A stretch of DNA of 46,248 nt from Acidulodesulfobacterium sp021802425 (GTDB lineage: Bacteria; SZUA-79; Acidulodesulfobacterales; Acidulodesulfobacteraceae): positions 1 to 46,248 of the forward strand of contig JAJZXJ010000014.1 of the NCBI GenBank assembly GCA_021802425.1, given 5' to 3'. Each line of letters starts with the position of its first letter. Positions within the stretch are counted from its first letter, which is position 1. A program made the translations under genes and the position numbers. The notes beneath the pieces were generated by a model that saw nothing but the letters and a program-made list of their open reading frames with translations, was not told the DNA's origin and made no database searches. Of this stretch, positions 33,347 to 41,454 are shown in pieces.

Positions 33347-34717
33347 ATGAGGAAATTATTTGGTACCGACGGCGTTCGCGGACAGGCAAACAGGCATCCT
33401 TTAACATCCGAGGTTGCTTTAAAGCTGGGAATGGCTTTAGTCAGCGTTTTAAAGTCCCGTGGAAAAAAACTAAAAATAGTTATAGGAAAAGATACCAGAA
33501 TTTCGGGTTATATGCTGGAAACTGCGCTTTCGTCGGGTATCTGCGCCATGGGATCCGATGTTTATTTGGTGGGTCCGATGCCGACCCCCGGGGTTGCTTT
33601 TATAACTTCAAGTATGAGAGCCGATGCCGGCGTAGTTATTTCCGCATCTCATAATCCATTTTATGATAACGGCATTAAGTTTTTTGACAGTAACGGATGT
33701 AAATTTGACGATGAAATAGAGCAGAGAATAGAGGGGTTATTTTTTTCATCCATGAAGGGCTTAGAGGAAGCCGGACCCACGGGAATAAATATCGGGAAGG
33801 CTCATAGAATAGATGATGCGATTGGCAGATATGTCATTTTTGCCAAATTATCCTTTCCAAAAAATTTAACCTTAGGCGGCCTTAAAATGGTTATAGATTG
33901 CGCTAACGGAGCGACCTACAAGGCTGCGCCGGAGGTTTTTGAGGAACTGGGGGCATCGGTAATATCGGACAGCGTTAATCCCGACGGTTTAAATATCAAT
34001 GAAAATTGCGGTTCTATGCATCCGCAAAATTTAAGCTCGTTGGTCAAAAAAAACGGCGCGGATATAGGGATAGCTTTTGACGGAGACGGCGACAGGGTAA
34101 TTTTTAGCGACGAGAACGGTGATATTCTTTTAGGAGACGAATTTCTCGCTATATGTTCGTTATATATGAAGGAAGAGGGTTTATTGAAAAGCAACGGGAT
34201 TGTTACGACCCCGATGTCTAACATAGCCCTTGAACTGTTGTTAAAAAAGAACGGGATTAAAACCATTTATGCGGATGTCGGAGACAGGTATATTATGGAA
34301 AAAATGCTTAAAAACGGGTATAATTTAGGCGGAGAGCAGTCGGGACATATTATATTTTTAGATGATATTAACACGGGGGACGGCATAATATCCGCTTTAA
34401 AACTTCTGGCCGTTATGGTAAAGTCGGGATTACCCCTTTCGCAATTAAGAAAAATTTTTGTCCCTTATCCCCAGACCCTGTTCAATATCGATGTGCCGTA
34501 TAAAAAAGACATAGCGGAACTGCCAAAAGTAAGTGAAAAAATTGCTTATTTTACAGAAATATTAAAAGACAGAGGAAGAATTTTCGTGAGATATTCAGGG
34601 ACTCAAAACTATTTAAGGGTTCTTGTCGAGGGCGAAGATTATGACGAGATAAATAAAATCGGACTTGAGATTAAGGAAGAAATAGAAAAGTATTTTAAAA
34701 ACAATAATAACATATAA
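33347..34717 (+). CDS. glmM: Phosphoglucosamine mutase
   Basis: It converts glucosamine-6-phosphate to glucosamine-1-phosphate for UDP-GlcNAc, peptidoglycan and LPS. The 456 residues start with FGTDGVRG, carry the phosphoserine loop VISASHNPFYDNGIK (Ser101), the metal loop FDGDGDRVIF (near 244) and the sugar-binding GGEQSGHII, and end with the phosphate-binding RYSGTQNYLRVLVEG. GlmM rather than PgcA/ManB is supported by the FGTDGVRG start and gene order. It ends just before a nested repeat structure. Confidence 0.95.
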   Translation: MRKLFGTDGVRGQANRHPLTSEVALKLGMALVSVLKSRGKKLKIVIGKDTRISGYMLETALSSGICAMGSDVYLVGPMPTPGVAFITSSMRADAGVVISASHNPFYDNGIKFFDSNGCKFDDEIEQRIEGLFFSSMKGLEEAGPTGINIGKAHRIDDAIGRYVIFAKLSFPKNLTLGGLKMVIDCANGATYKAAPEVFEELGASVISDSVNPDGLNINENCGSMHPQNLSSLVKKNGADIGIAFDGDGDRVIFSDENGDILLGDEFLAICSLYMKEEGLLKSNGIVTTPMSNIALELLLKKNGIKTIYADVGDRYIMEKMLKNGYNLGGEQSGHIIFLDDINTGDGIISALKLLAVMVKSGLPLSQLRKIFVPYPQTLFNIDVPYKKDIAELPKVSEKIAYFTEILKDRGRIFVRYSGTQNYLRVLVEGEDYDEINKIGLEIKEEIEKYFKNNNNI

Positions 34718-34724
34718 TCTAAAA

Positions 34725-34874
34725 CCCGATTTAGGATTTTATTTTCTGGATTCCCGCCTACGCGGGAATGACTTTGAGAGAATTTATCGTTTCACCCGTC
34801 GGGTGTCATTCCTGCGAAAGCAGGAATCCAGATTTACTTAGCATTGGAATATATAAATATTTTTCTAAATCGGG
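34725..34874. repeat. Nested inverted repeats with a REP-like pair, between glmM and pdxJ
   Basis: The outer arms CCCGATTTAG (34725-34734) and CTAAATCGGG (34865-34874) enclose an inverted pair of REP-like units. The left unit runs CTGGATTCC to GGAATGAC (34746-34772) and the right unit GTCATTCC to GGAATCCAG (34805-34831). Each is itself a hairpin. Between them is a third hairpin, CACCC-GTC-GGGTG (34793-34805). This is a BIME- or MITE-like foldback of about 150 bp. A single related unit lies at 16961-16985. Confidence 0.8.
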
Positions 34875-34878
34875 ATTT

Positions 34879-34887
34879 TGGTATAAT
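34879..34887 (+). promoter_or_regulatory. Extended -10 promoter candidate for pdxJ
   Basis: TGGTATAAT is a perfect extended -10 (TG-n-TATAAT), located immediately after the foldback repeat and about 50 nt before pdxJ. No good -35 sits at the right distance, which extended -10 promoters can tolerate. Confidence 0.5.
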
Positions 34888-34937
34888 CCAAAACCTCCGG
34901 TGAAAATTTTTATTACAAAAAGAACGGGATTTAACTA

Positions 34938-35699
34938 ATGGAACTTGGCGTTAATATCGATCATGTGGCCACACTGAGAAATGCCCGGGGCGGGATTTTC
35001 CCCTCCCCCGTACATGCGGCTTTTGTGGCGCTGGAAGCAGGAGCGTTTAATATAACCTGTCATTTGAGGGAGGATAGAAGGCATATAAAGGATGAGGATG
35101 TAAGGTTAATATCTTCATTAACAAAAAAGCTTAATTTAGAAATGGCGGCGGAAGACGATATAATAAAAATAGCTCTGGAAATTATGCCGAGAAGCGTTAC
35201 CTTTGTTCCAGAAAGAAGGCAGGAACTTACAACCGAAGGCGGTCTTAATGTTTTAAACGATATAAAAAGATATGAGGAAATAAATAAAGAATTTAAGTCT
35301 AAAAATATTACGGTATCGGCTTTTATAGAGCCTGATTTAAAGCAGGTCGAGGCCTCCAAAAAAGGGGGATTCGACTTTATCGAGATTCACACGGGAAGCT
35401 ATGCGGATAAAATCAGGCAAAAAGAGAAATCGGCCGAGCTTGAGAGGATAAAAACGGCTATAGATTTTGCTTCAAAAATTGAACTAAAAGTAAATGCGGG
35501 GCACGGACTGGATTATAAAAATATATATAGCGTTGCCCTTCTTGACGATATTTTCGAATTCAATATCGGTTTTTCCATTATTTCTCATTCATTGTTTGTC
35601 GGACTCGGCGCCGCCGTAAAAGAAATGTTAAAAATAATAAAATCTGCCGAATTTTCAAAATTAAAAGACACCGCATCAAAAAATACCGGGGGAGATTAA
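34938..35699 (+). CDS. pdxJ: Pyridoxine 5'-phosphate synthase
   Basis: It closes the pyridoxine ring from 3-amino-1-hydroxyacetone phosphate and deoxyxylulose phosphate in DXP-dependent vitamin B6 synthesis. The 253-residue TIM barrel starts with the diagnostic LGVNIDHVATLRNARGG, followed by HLREDRRHIKD, VTFVPERRQELTTEGG and VNAGHGLDY. Length is normal. The next gene, acpS, begins 3 nt after its stop. Confidence 0.96.
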   Translation: MELGVNIDHVATLRNARGGIFPSPVHAAFVALEAGAFNITCHLREDRRHIKDEDVRLISSLTKKLNLEMAAEDDIIKIALEIMPRSVTFVPERRQELTTEGGLNVLNDIKRYEEINKEFKSKNITVSAFIEPDLKQVEASKKGGFDFIEIHTGSYADKIRQKEKSAELERIKTAIDFASKIELKVNAGHGLDYKNIYSVALLDDIFEFNIGFSIISHSLFVGLGAAVKEMLKIIKSAEFSKLKDTASKNTGGD

Positions 35700-35702
35700 A
35701 AA

Positions 35703-36104
35703 TTGATAGAAGGGATAGGGGTCGATCTGGTTTCGATAGAAAAATTAAAGAAAATACTTTGCCTTCGGGAAGAAAGATTTTTTAAAAGGATGCTTTCTCA
35801 GGAAGAGCTTATAATATTAGGAGAAATAAAAAATAAAAACGAAGGAAGAAGCATTAGAAAAGCGGCGGGGTTTTTTGCGGCAAAGGAGGCTTTTTTAAAG
35901 GCAGTCGGCGCCGGACTTTTTTCTATACCGTTTAATAAAATATCGGTTTTAAATGAGAAAACCGGAAAGCCGTATATTAAAGTTGACGAAAATCTTAGAG
36001 ATTTAATTTATAGAAAGTTTAAAAAAAGATTAGATGCCGTAAACTTGAGCATAACCCATGAAAACGGGTTTGCCTGCGCTTTTGTGATAATAGAAATGTT
36101 ATAA
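35703..36104 (+). CDS. acpS: Holo-[acyl-carrier-protein] synthase
   Basis: It transfers 4'-phosphopantetheine from CoA to the ACP serine. The 133-residue protein starts at TTG and shows the magnesium-binding GIGVDLVSIEKL, the helix FAAKEAFLKAVG and the final NLSITHENGFACAFVI. Length is normal for AcpS. It is tightly packed between pdxJ and nnr. The GGGGGAG just before it, inside pdxJ, can serve as the ribosome binding site. Confidence 0.94.
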   Translation: MIEGIGVDLVSIEKLKKILCLREERFFKRMLSQEELIILGEIKNKNEGRSIRKAAGFFAAKEAFLKAVGAGLFSIPFNKISVLNEKTGKPYIKVDENLRDLIYRKFKKRLDAVNLSITHENGFACAFVIIEML

Positions 36105-36123
36105 AAAGGTTAAAGGCTATAAA

Positions 36124-37719
36124 ATGAAACTGTATTTTTCCGATAATTTAAAAAAAATAGACGAAGGCGCCCGCGAAGCTTTTGGATATTCCGAAAACAT
36201 ATTAATGGAAAACGCCGGAAGCGGATGTTATAGGGAGCTATTAAAATTATACGACGAAAGTTTTTTAAAAAAGGCAGATATAATCGTTATTTGCGGCAAG
36301 GGCAATAACGGCGGGGACGGATTGGTTCTGTCCCGTTATCTTTTTAACGGCGGGTTTAATGTAAAAACTGTAATTCTTGCAAAGAAAGATTTATATAAAG
36401 GGATAGCAGGAACAAACTTAGATATTTTAACGAATTTGGGCGCCGAAATTATAGAAATTTCGGAAAATAGGCAGTTACCTGCATTATCCGGTATTATTGG
36501 AGATGCGGAAATCGTCGTTGACGCAATATTCGGCATTGGATTAAACAGGGAAATAAACGGCTTTTTTAAGGATATTATAGATTTAATGGATAAAAAAAGT
36601 GCGGCAGGCGGTGCGGATATTATATGCATCGATGTGCCGAGCGGTTTAAACTCGGACAGCGGAGAATTTATGGGCGCCGCTATAAAAAACAACATAAAAA
36701 AGGTTTTTACTTTTGGAGGCTTAAAGGTCGGCTTTTATATCAACGAAGGGGAAAAGCTTTTATTAGATGAAAAGATAACTTTAATCGATATAAACCAGCC
36801 TCAAAGACTGCTCGAAGAATATTGTTCCGGGTTTGAAATATTATCGGGGGAGGATATTTTATCTTATCTGCCGGAGAGAAATCCTGCCGCTACAAAATTT
36901 GACTATGGTCATTTGCTTGTCGTTGCGGGAAGTTACGGAAAAAGCGGGGCGGCATATATGGCGTCTTTATCGGGGTTTAAAGGGGGAGCAGGTCTTGTAA
37001 CGGCGGCGATTCCGTCTGCATTAAACGACATTATGGAAATAAAAACTACGGAGATTATGACATATCCGGCTTTTGACGGCGGCGAAGGATTTTTTACCGA
37101 AAAGAGTGCCGAAGATATAATAGACAATGCGTTAAAAGGTAAAACCGCGGTCGTAATCGGTCCCGGTATCGGTTTAAACGCGGAAACAAAGCTGTTTTTA
37201 CACAGGCTTTTAACCGCTATAAAGGTTCCGGTGGTTCTTGACGCGGATGCTTTAAATATTTTGTCGGAAGATTTAGGACTTTTAAAGGATATTAAGGGTA
37301 AAAACGATATCGTACTGACCCCGCATTTTAAAGAAATGGAAAGGCTGACGGGAATAAGCAGGGAAATTATAGCAAAGAATCCGCTGAAAGTTGGATTAGA
37401 TTTTGCAAAGGAGTTCGGGGTATATTTAATTCTTAAGGGTTCGAGTATGTATATTTTCGATAAAAACGGCATAGATGCGAGCGTGCAGGTTAAACATTCC
37501 CCAGTTATGGCGAGCGGCGGAAGCGGCGATGTTTTAAGCGGTCTTGCAGGTTCTTTCGCCTGTCAGGGAATACCTTTATATAATGCGATGAGAGCCGCCT
37601 CTTATTTGATTGTCTATTCAGCGGGAGATTTAAGCTTAAGATACGGCGATTTCGGGGTTGGAGCCGCAGAAATTGCCGGTAATATTCCTTATGCGGTGAA
37701 AAAATTAAGGAGTCTTTGA
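36124..37719 (+). CDS. nnr: Bifunctional NAD(P)H-hydrate epimerase/dehydratase
   Basis: It repairs hydrated NAD(P)H: the N-terminal epimerase (about 1-225, with VICGKGNNGGDGLVLSRYL) interconverts R and S forms, and the C-terminal ADP-dependent dehydratase (about 235-530) restores NADH. The C-terminal domain has VVAGSYGKSGAAYMA, VIGPGIGL, VVLDADALN, LTPHFKEM and the ribokinase-like ASGGSGDVLSG. The 531-residue fusion is the usual bacterial form. It lies between acpS and the CBS gene. Confidence 0.95.
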   Translation: MKLYFSDNLKKIDEGAREAFGYSENILMENAGSGCYRELLKLYDESFLKKADIIVICGKGNNGGDGLVLSRYLFNGGFNVKTVILAKKDLYKGIAGTNLDILTNLGAEIIEISENRQLPALSGIIGDAEIVVDAIFGIGLNREINGFFKDIIDLMDKKSAAGGADIICIDVPSGLNSDSGEFMGAAIKNNIKKVFTFGGLKVGFYINEGEKLLLDEKITLIDINQPQRLLEEYCSGFEILSGEDILSYLPERNPAATKFDYGHLLVVAGSYGKSGAAYMASLSGFKGGAGLVTAAIPSALNDIMEIKTTEIMTYPAFDGGEGFFTEKSAEDIIDNALKGKTAVVIGPGIGLNAETKLFLHRLLTAIKVPVVLDADALNILSEDLGLLKDIKGKNDIVLTPHFKEMERLTGISREIIAKNPLKVGLDFAKEFGVYLILKGSSMYIFDKNGIDASVQVKHSPVMASGGSGDVLSGLAGSFACQGIPLYNAMRAASYLIVYSAGDLSLRYGDFGVGAAEIAGNIPYAVKKLRSL

Positions 37720-37755
37720 TTTTAATAATTAAAAAAATTAATAAGAGGTGTAACC

Positions 37756-38223
37756 ATGCTCAAGGCAAAAGACATAATGACGAAAAATGTTGTTGTTGTT
37801 GGCGAAGAAGACGAAATAAAAAAGGCGGCAGATATATTTTTAGAATATAAAATAAACGCGGTTCCCGTGGTTGACGAGAATAAAAAATTGACGGGGATAG
37901 TATCGGAAACCGATCTTGTATATCAGGATACTAATCTTCACATACCCACGGTTTTTACAATTTTCGACAGCATTTTTTATTTGGGAAGTTCAAAACATTT
38001 CAAAGATGATGTGCAGAAAATAACCGCAACAAAGATAAAGGATATAATGAATAAAAATGTATTTTTCGTAAAAGAAGATGAAGATATATTTAATATCGCA
38101 ACGGTAATGGCCGATAAAAAGTTTTATTCCATTCCCGTGGTAAATAACGGCATGGAGATTATCGGCATTGTCTCAAGGTATGATATTATTAAATCGATGT
38201 CTTCCAAAAAAGAGAAACAATAA
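37756..38223 (+). CDS. CBS-domain-pair protein
   Basis: This 155-residue protein consists only of two CBS motifs (about 7-60 and 92-150: VKDIMTKN-like AKDIMTKNVVVVGEED, then IKDIMNKNVFFVKEDE), separated by a linker with HIPTVFTIFDSIFYLG, typical of a stand-alone CBS family. CBS pairs bind adenine nucleotides and sense energy or second messengers; the partner is unknown. It has AAGAGG before the ATG. Its place between nnr and tsaE is conserved in Geobacter-like genomes as I recall. Confidence 0.92.
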   Translation: MLKAKDIMTKNVVVVGEEDEIKKAADIFLEYKINAVPVVDENKKLTGIVSETDLVYQDTNLHIPTVFTIFDSIFYLGSSKHFKDDVQKITATKIKDIMNKNVFFVKEDEDIFNIATVMADKKFYSIPVVNNGMEIIGIVSRYDIIKSMSSKKEKQ

Positions 38224-38225
38224 AA

Positions 38226-38684
38226 GTGCAGGAATTTCAATCAAATTCACCGCAAAAAACTAAAATGATAGCTAAAGAATTTGCCGGGAATTTAAAACCG
38301 TTTGATTTTGTATCGTTAATAGGTCCTCTTGGCGCCGGAAAAACAAAATTTACATCCGGTATAGTGGATTTTTTTTGTGCGGATAAAAAAAGGGGCGGAG
38401 GTCATATTTTAAGCCCCACATATACTATTATGAATAGTTATAGCTGTAATGTTACCGTCAATCATTTTGATTTTTACCGCCTAAAACGGCAGGATGAATT
38501 GGAGGATTGCGGTTTTTTTGATTCTTTGGCGGGCGGGATAATAACTATAGCCGAATGGGCGGATAATATCCCTATAGACTATAAAAAATATATAGAAGGC
38601 AATTATTATGAGGTAAATATAGCGGCAGAAAAAGAAGGGGAAGGAAAAAACAAAAGGCATATAAAAATAGAAAAAATTTTATAG
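38226..38684 (+). CDS. tsaE: tRNA threonylcarbamoyladenosine synthesis ATPase TsaE
   Basis: TsaE is the ATPase of the TsaBDE complex that makes t6A37 in ANN-decoding tRNAs. The 152-residue protein has Walker A GPLGAGKT (33-40), LSPTYTIMNSY, the HFDFYRLKRQDELEDCGF segment and IAEWADNIP, all characteristic. The start is GTG, 2 nt after the CBS stop. TsaB and TsaD are not in the window. Confidence 0.93.
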   Translation: MQEFQSNSPQKTKMIAKEFAGNLKPFDFVSLIGPLGAGKTKFTSGIVDFFCADKKRGGGHILSPTYTIMNSYSCNVTVNHFDFYRLKRQDELEDCGFFDSLAGGIITIAEWADNIPIDYKKYIEGNYYEVNIAAEKEGEGKNKRHIKIEKIL

Positions 38685-38735
38685 AAAAATAATAAAAATA
38701 TAATAAAAGAGCATTTTATATCGGAGGAGCGCCAG

Positions 38736-40166
38736 TTGGATAATTTTGATGTCTGTATCGTCGGCGGAGGACCGGCCGGATATGTAAGCGCTTTAAAATG
38801 CGCTATTAACGGGCTGTCTGCCGCCATTATAGAAAAGGAAAAATTTGGCGGTACATGTCTTAACAGGGGATGCATTCCTACAAAGGCGATATATTCGAAA
38901 GCAAAGTATTTAAGCAAGTTAAAAAACCCCGAATACGGATTTTCGGTGGATGGATTCAGCGTTAATTATAATGATATAATAGATTATAAAGAAAAGGTTG
39001 TTTCAACCTTAGTCGGAGGAGTCGAAAAACTTTTAAAGGCAAGAAATGTCAGGGTTTTTAACGGTACGGGAAAAATTACCGGTAAAAATAACGATAATTC
39101 AGGTTTTGTATTAACTTCAACATCCGAAGACGGATTAAAGACCGAAATATACGCAAATAATGTTATTATATCCACAGGTTCGTCTCCGCTTATGATTCCG
39201 TCTTTTAATATAGACCATAAAAATATAATGACATCGGACGAGATTCTGAAGGTTAGAGAGATACCAAGGTCTTTAATTATAATCGGGGCGGGGGTTATCG
39301 GCTGCGAGTTTGCCAATATTTTTAGCGAGTTCGGCACAGGTATTAAAATGATAGAACTTTTACCGTCTATATTATCTACAGAAGATAAAGATATTTCAAA
39401 ATTTGTTCAAAAAAACTTTAAATCCCGCAATATCGATATTATGACATCCGTGGAGGTTGGAAGTATCGAACCTATTGAGGGAAACAAAGGGGCGGCGGTT
39501 TATTTGAAAACCGGAGAAAAGTTTACGGCGGATAAAATTTTAGTCTCCATTGGAAGAAAACTGAATACCGATGGATTGGGACTGGAAGAGTTAGCCGTCA
39601 AAATGGATAAAAGAGGGAAAATAGAGGTTGACAGCCATAACGAAACCGCCGTAAAGGGGATTTATGCCTGCGGCGATATAATAGACGGACCGATGCTGGC
39701 CCATAAAGCTTCTTATGACGGAATTATAGCGGCGGATAATATTGCGGGTATTATTAAGGGAAAAGACTATTCGGTACTGCCATGGTCGATATACACAAAT
39801 CCGCCTATCGGGACGGTCGGCCTGAAAGAGGGGGATAAGGGGCTGGAAGGTTTGGATTATAATGTCGGCCGTTTTTCGTATGCGGCAAACGGGATGGCGC
39901 TTGCCATGGAAGAAAGCGAAGGTTTTTTAAAGGTTATCGTGGACAAGAAATCCAAAAGGATTTTGGGCGCAACGGGAAGCGGGGCGGATATTCCGGAACT
40001 AATCGCCGAAATTACATCGTATATGCATTTTGGCGGAACGGTTTTTGACATAGAAGCAACGATTCACTCTCATCCGACGCTTTCAGAAATTGTTCCGGAG
40101 TCCGCATTAGATTCCATAGGCGAGGCGATACATAAGGTTAATCCGAGAACGGCAAAGAAAAACTAA
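38736..40166 (+). CDS. lpd: Dihydrolipoyl dehydrogenase
   Basis: This FAD disulfide oxidoreductase reoxidises dihydrolipoyl groups with NAD+. The 476-residue protein has the N-terminal FAD fold VCIVGGGPAGYVSAL, the redox pair C41-C46 in GGTCLNRGCIPTKA, the NAD fold IIIGAGVIGCEFANIF, and the active-site His-Glu pair in HSHPTLSE (near 448) at the dimer interface. The start is TTG with GGAGGAG upstream. No 2-oxoacid dehydrogenase or glycine-cleavage genes are adjacent. Since the organism has LbpA lipoyl proteins, Lpd may reoxidise LbpA or serve an unlinked complex; the sequence does not decide. Confidence 0.94.
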   Translation: MDNFDVCIVGGGPAGYVSALKCAINGLSAAIIEKEKFGGTCLNRGCIPTKAIYSKAKYLSKLKNPEYGFSVDGFSVNYNDIIDYKEKVVSTLVGGVEKLLKARNVRVFNGTGKITGKNNDNSGFVLTSTSEDGLKTEIYANNVIISTGSSPLMIPSFNIDHKNIMTSDEILKVREIPRSLIIIGAGVIGCEFANIFSEFGTGIKMIELLPSILSTEDKDISKFVQKNFKSRNIDIMTSVEVGSIEPIEGNKGAAVYLKTGEKFTADKILVSIGRKLNTDGLGLEELAVKMDKRGKIEVDSHNETAVKGIYACGDIIDGPMLAHKASYDGIIAADNIAGIIKGKDYSVLPWSIYTNPPIGTVGLKEGDKGLEGLDYNVGRFSYAANGMALAMEESEGFLKVIVDKKSKRILGATGSGADIPELIAEITSYMHFGGTVFDIEATIHSHPTLSEIVPESALDSIGEAIHKVNPRTAKKN

Positions 40167-40185
40167 AAAAGGATAAAATAAATTT

Positions 40186-41439
40186 ATGGCTTTAATCGTT
40201 CAAAAATTCGGCGGGACATCGATGGGCAGCATAGACAGGATAAAACAGGTTGCCGGGCGGGTGATAAAGGAAAAGCAAAATAACAACGATGTAGTTGTCG
40301 TGGTCAGCGCTATGAACGGCGAAACCAACAGACTTTTAGATTTAGCAACAAAAATGGGCGGAAAATACGACGATATAGAAACGGACATGATTATATCGAG
40401 CGGGGAACAGGTGAGTTCGGGGCTGCTTTCTATCGCCTTGAGGAACGAGGGTTATGACGCTGTTCCTCTTCTTGGCCATCAGGTAAGGATAACGACTGAT
40501 GAATCTCACGGAAAGGCAAGAATATCCGCTATCGACGACCATAATATACGGGCGGGGCTTAAAAGCGGTAAAATTGTCGTTATTGCCGGCTTTCAGGGAA
40601 TAGATTCGAAAGGATTTATTACTACTTTGGGAAGGGGCGGTTCGGATACCACGGCCGTTGCCGTGGCCGCCGCAATTAAAGCCGACAGGTGCGATATATA
40701 TACCGATGTTGACGGCGTTTATACGGCTGACCCTCAGGTTGTGCCGGATGCCAGAAGATTAAATGTGGTTTATTTCGATGAAATGATAGAAATGTCAAGC
40801 CTGGGAGCAAAAGTATTGCAGATCAGGTCAGTCGAATTTGCAATGAAATATAAGGTAAATTTGTTCGTAAAGTCAACATTTGCGGAAGGCCCTGGGACAC
40901 AAATCAAATTTTTAGGAGACGAGGAAAATATGGAAGAATTGCAGGTGTCGAGCGTCGCGTGCGATAAGACGGAAGCAAAAATATCTATAAGGGGTATTCC
41001 CGATAAACCCGGGATTGCCGCAAAGATTTTTTCGAAAATATCGGATGCAAATATAGTGGTCGATATGATTATTCAAAACATATCCGTTCACGGACTTACG
41101 GATTTAACATTTACTGTTTCAAAGAAGGATTTAAAAAATGCGATAGATATAACAAACGGAGTTGCAAAAGAGCTTAACGCAGAGGAAGTTATCAGCGATG
41201 ATAAAATTGCTAAAATATCGGTTATAGGGGTCGGCATGAAAAACCATTACGGGACGGCTTCGACGATGTTTTCAGTTTTATCTAAGGAAAATATTAATAT
41301 AATGATGATTTCGACATCGGAAATTAAAATATCGTGCATTATCGACGCAAAATATGCCGAGCTTGCCACGAGAATATTGCATGAGGCGTTTAATCTTGGA
41401 AAAAGTATCGATAATGGGAAATTGGAAAAGGATAAGTAA
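40186..41439 (+). CDS. lysC: Aspartate kinase
   Basis: It phosphorylates aspartate, the first step towards Lys, Thr, Met and (through threonine) some Ile. The 417-residue protein begins VQKFGGTSMG and has VVSAMNGETNRLL, GRGGSDTTAVAVAAAIKADRCDIYTDVDGVYTADP, then two C-terminal ACT domains (about 260-340 and 345-410; ISIRGIPDKPGIAAKIF, ISVIGVGMKNHYGTASTMF) for allosteric control by end-product amino acids. This is the usual single-chain monofunctional form. It is followed by cimA after 15 nt. Confidence 0.95.
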   Translation: MALIVQKFGGTSMGSIDRIKQVAGRVIKEKQNNNDVVVVVSAMNGETNRLLDLATKMGGKYDDIETDMIISSGEQVSSGLLSIALRNEGYDAVPLLGHQVRITTDESHGKARISAIDDHNIRAGLKSGKIVVIAGFQGIDSKGFITTLGRGGSDTTAVAVAAAIKADRCDIYTDVDGVYTADPQVVPDARRLNVVYFDEMIEMSSLGAKVLQIRSVEFAMKYKVNLFVKSTFAEGPGTQIKFLGDEENMEELQVSSVACDKTEAKISIRGIPDKPGIAAKIFSKISDANIVVDMIIQNISVHGLTDLTFTVSKKDLKNAIDITNGVAKELNAEEVISDDKIAKISVIGVGMKNHYGTASTMFSVLSKENINIMMISTSEIKISCIIDAKYAELATRILHEAFNLGKSIDNGKLEKDK

Positions 41440-41454
41440 ATAAATATTTATTAT

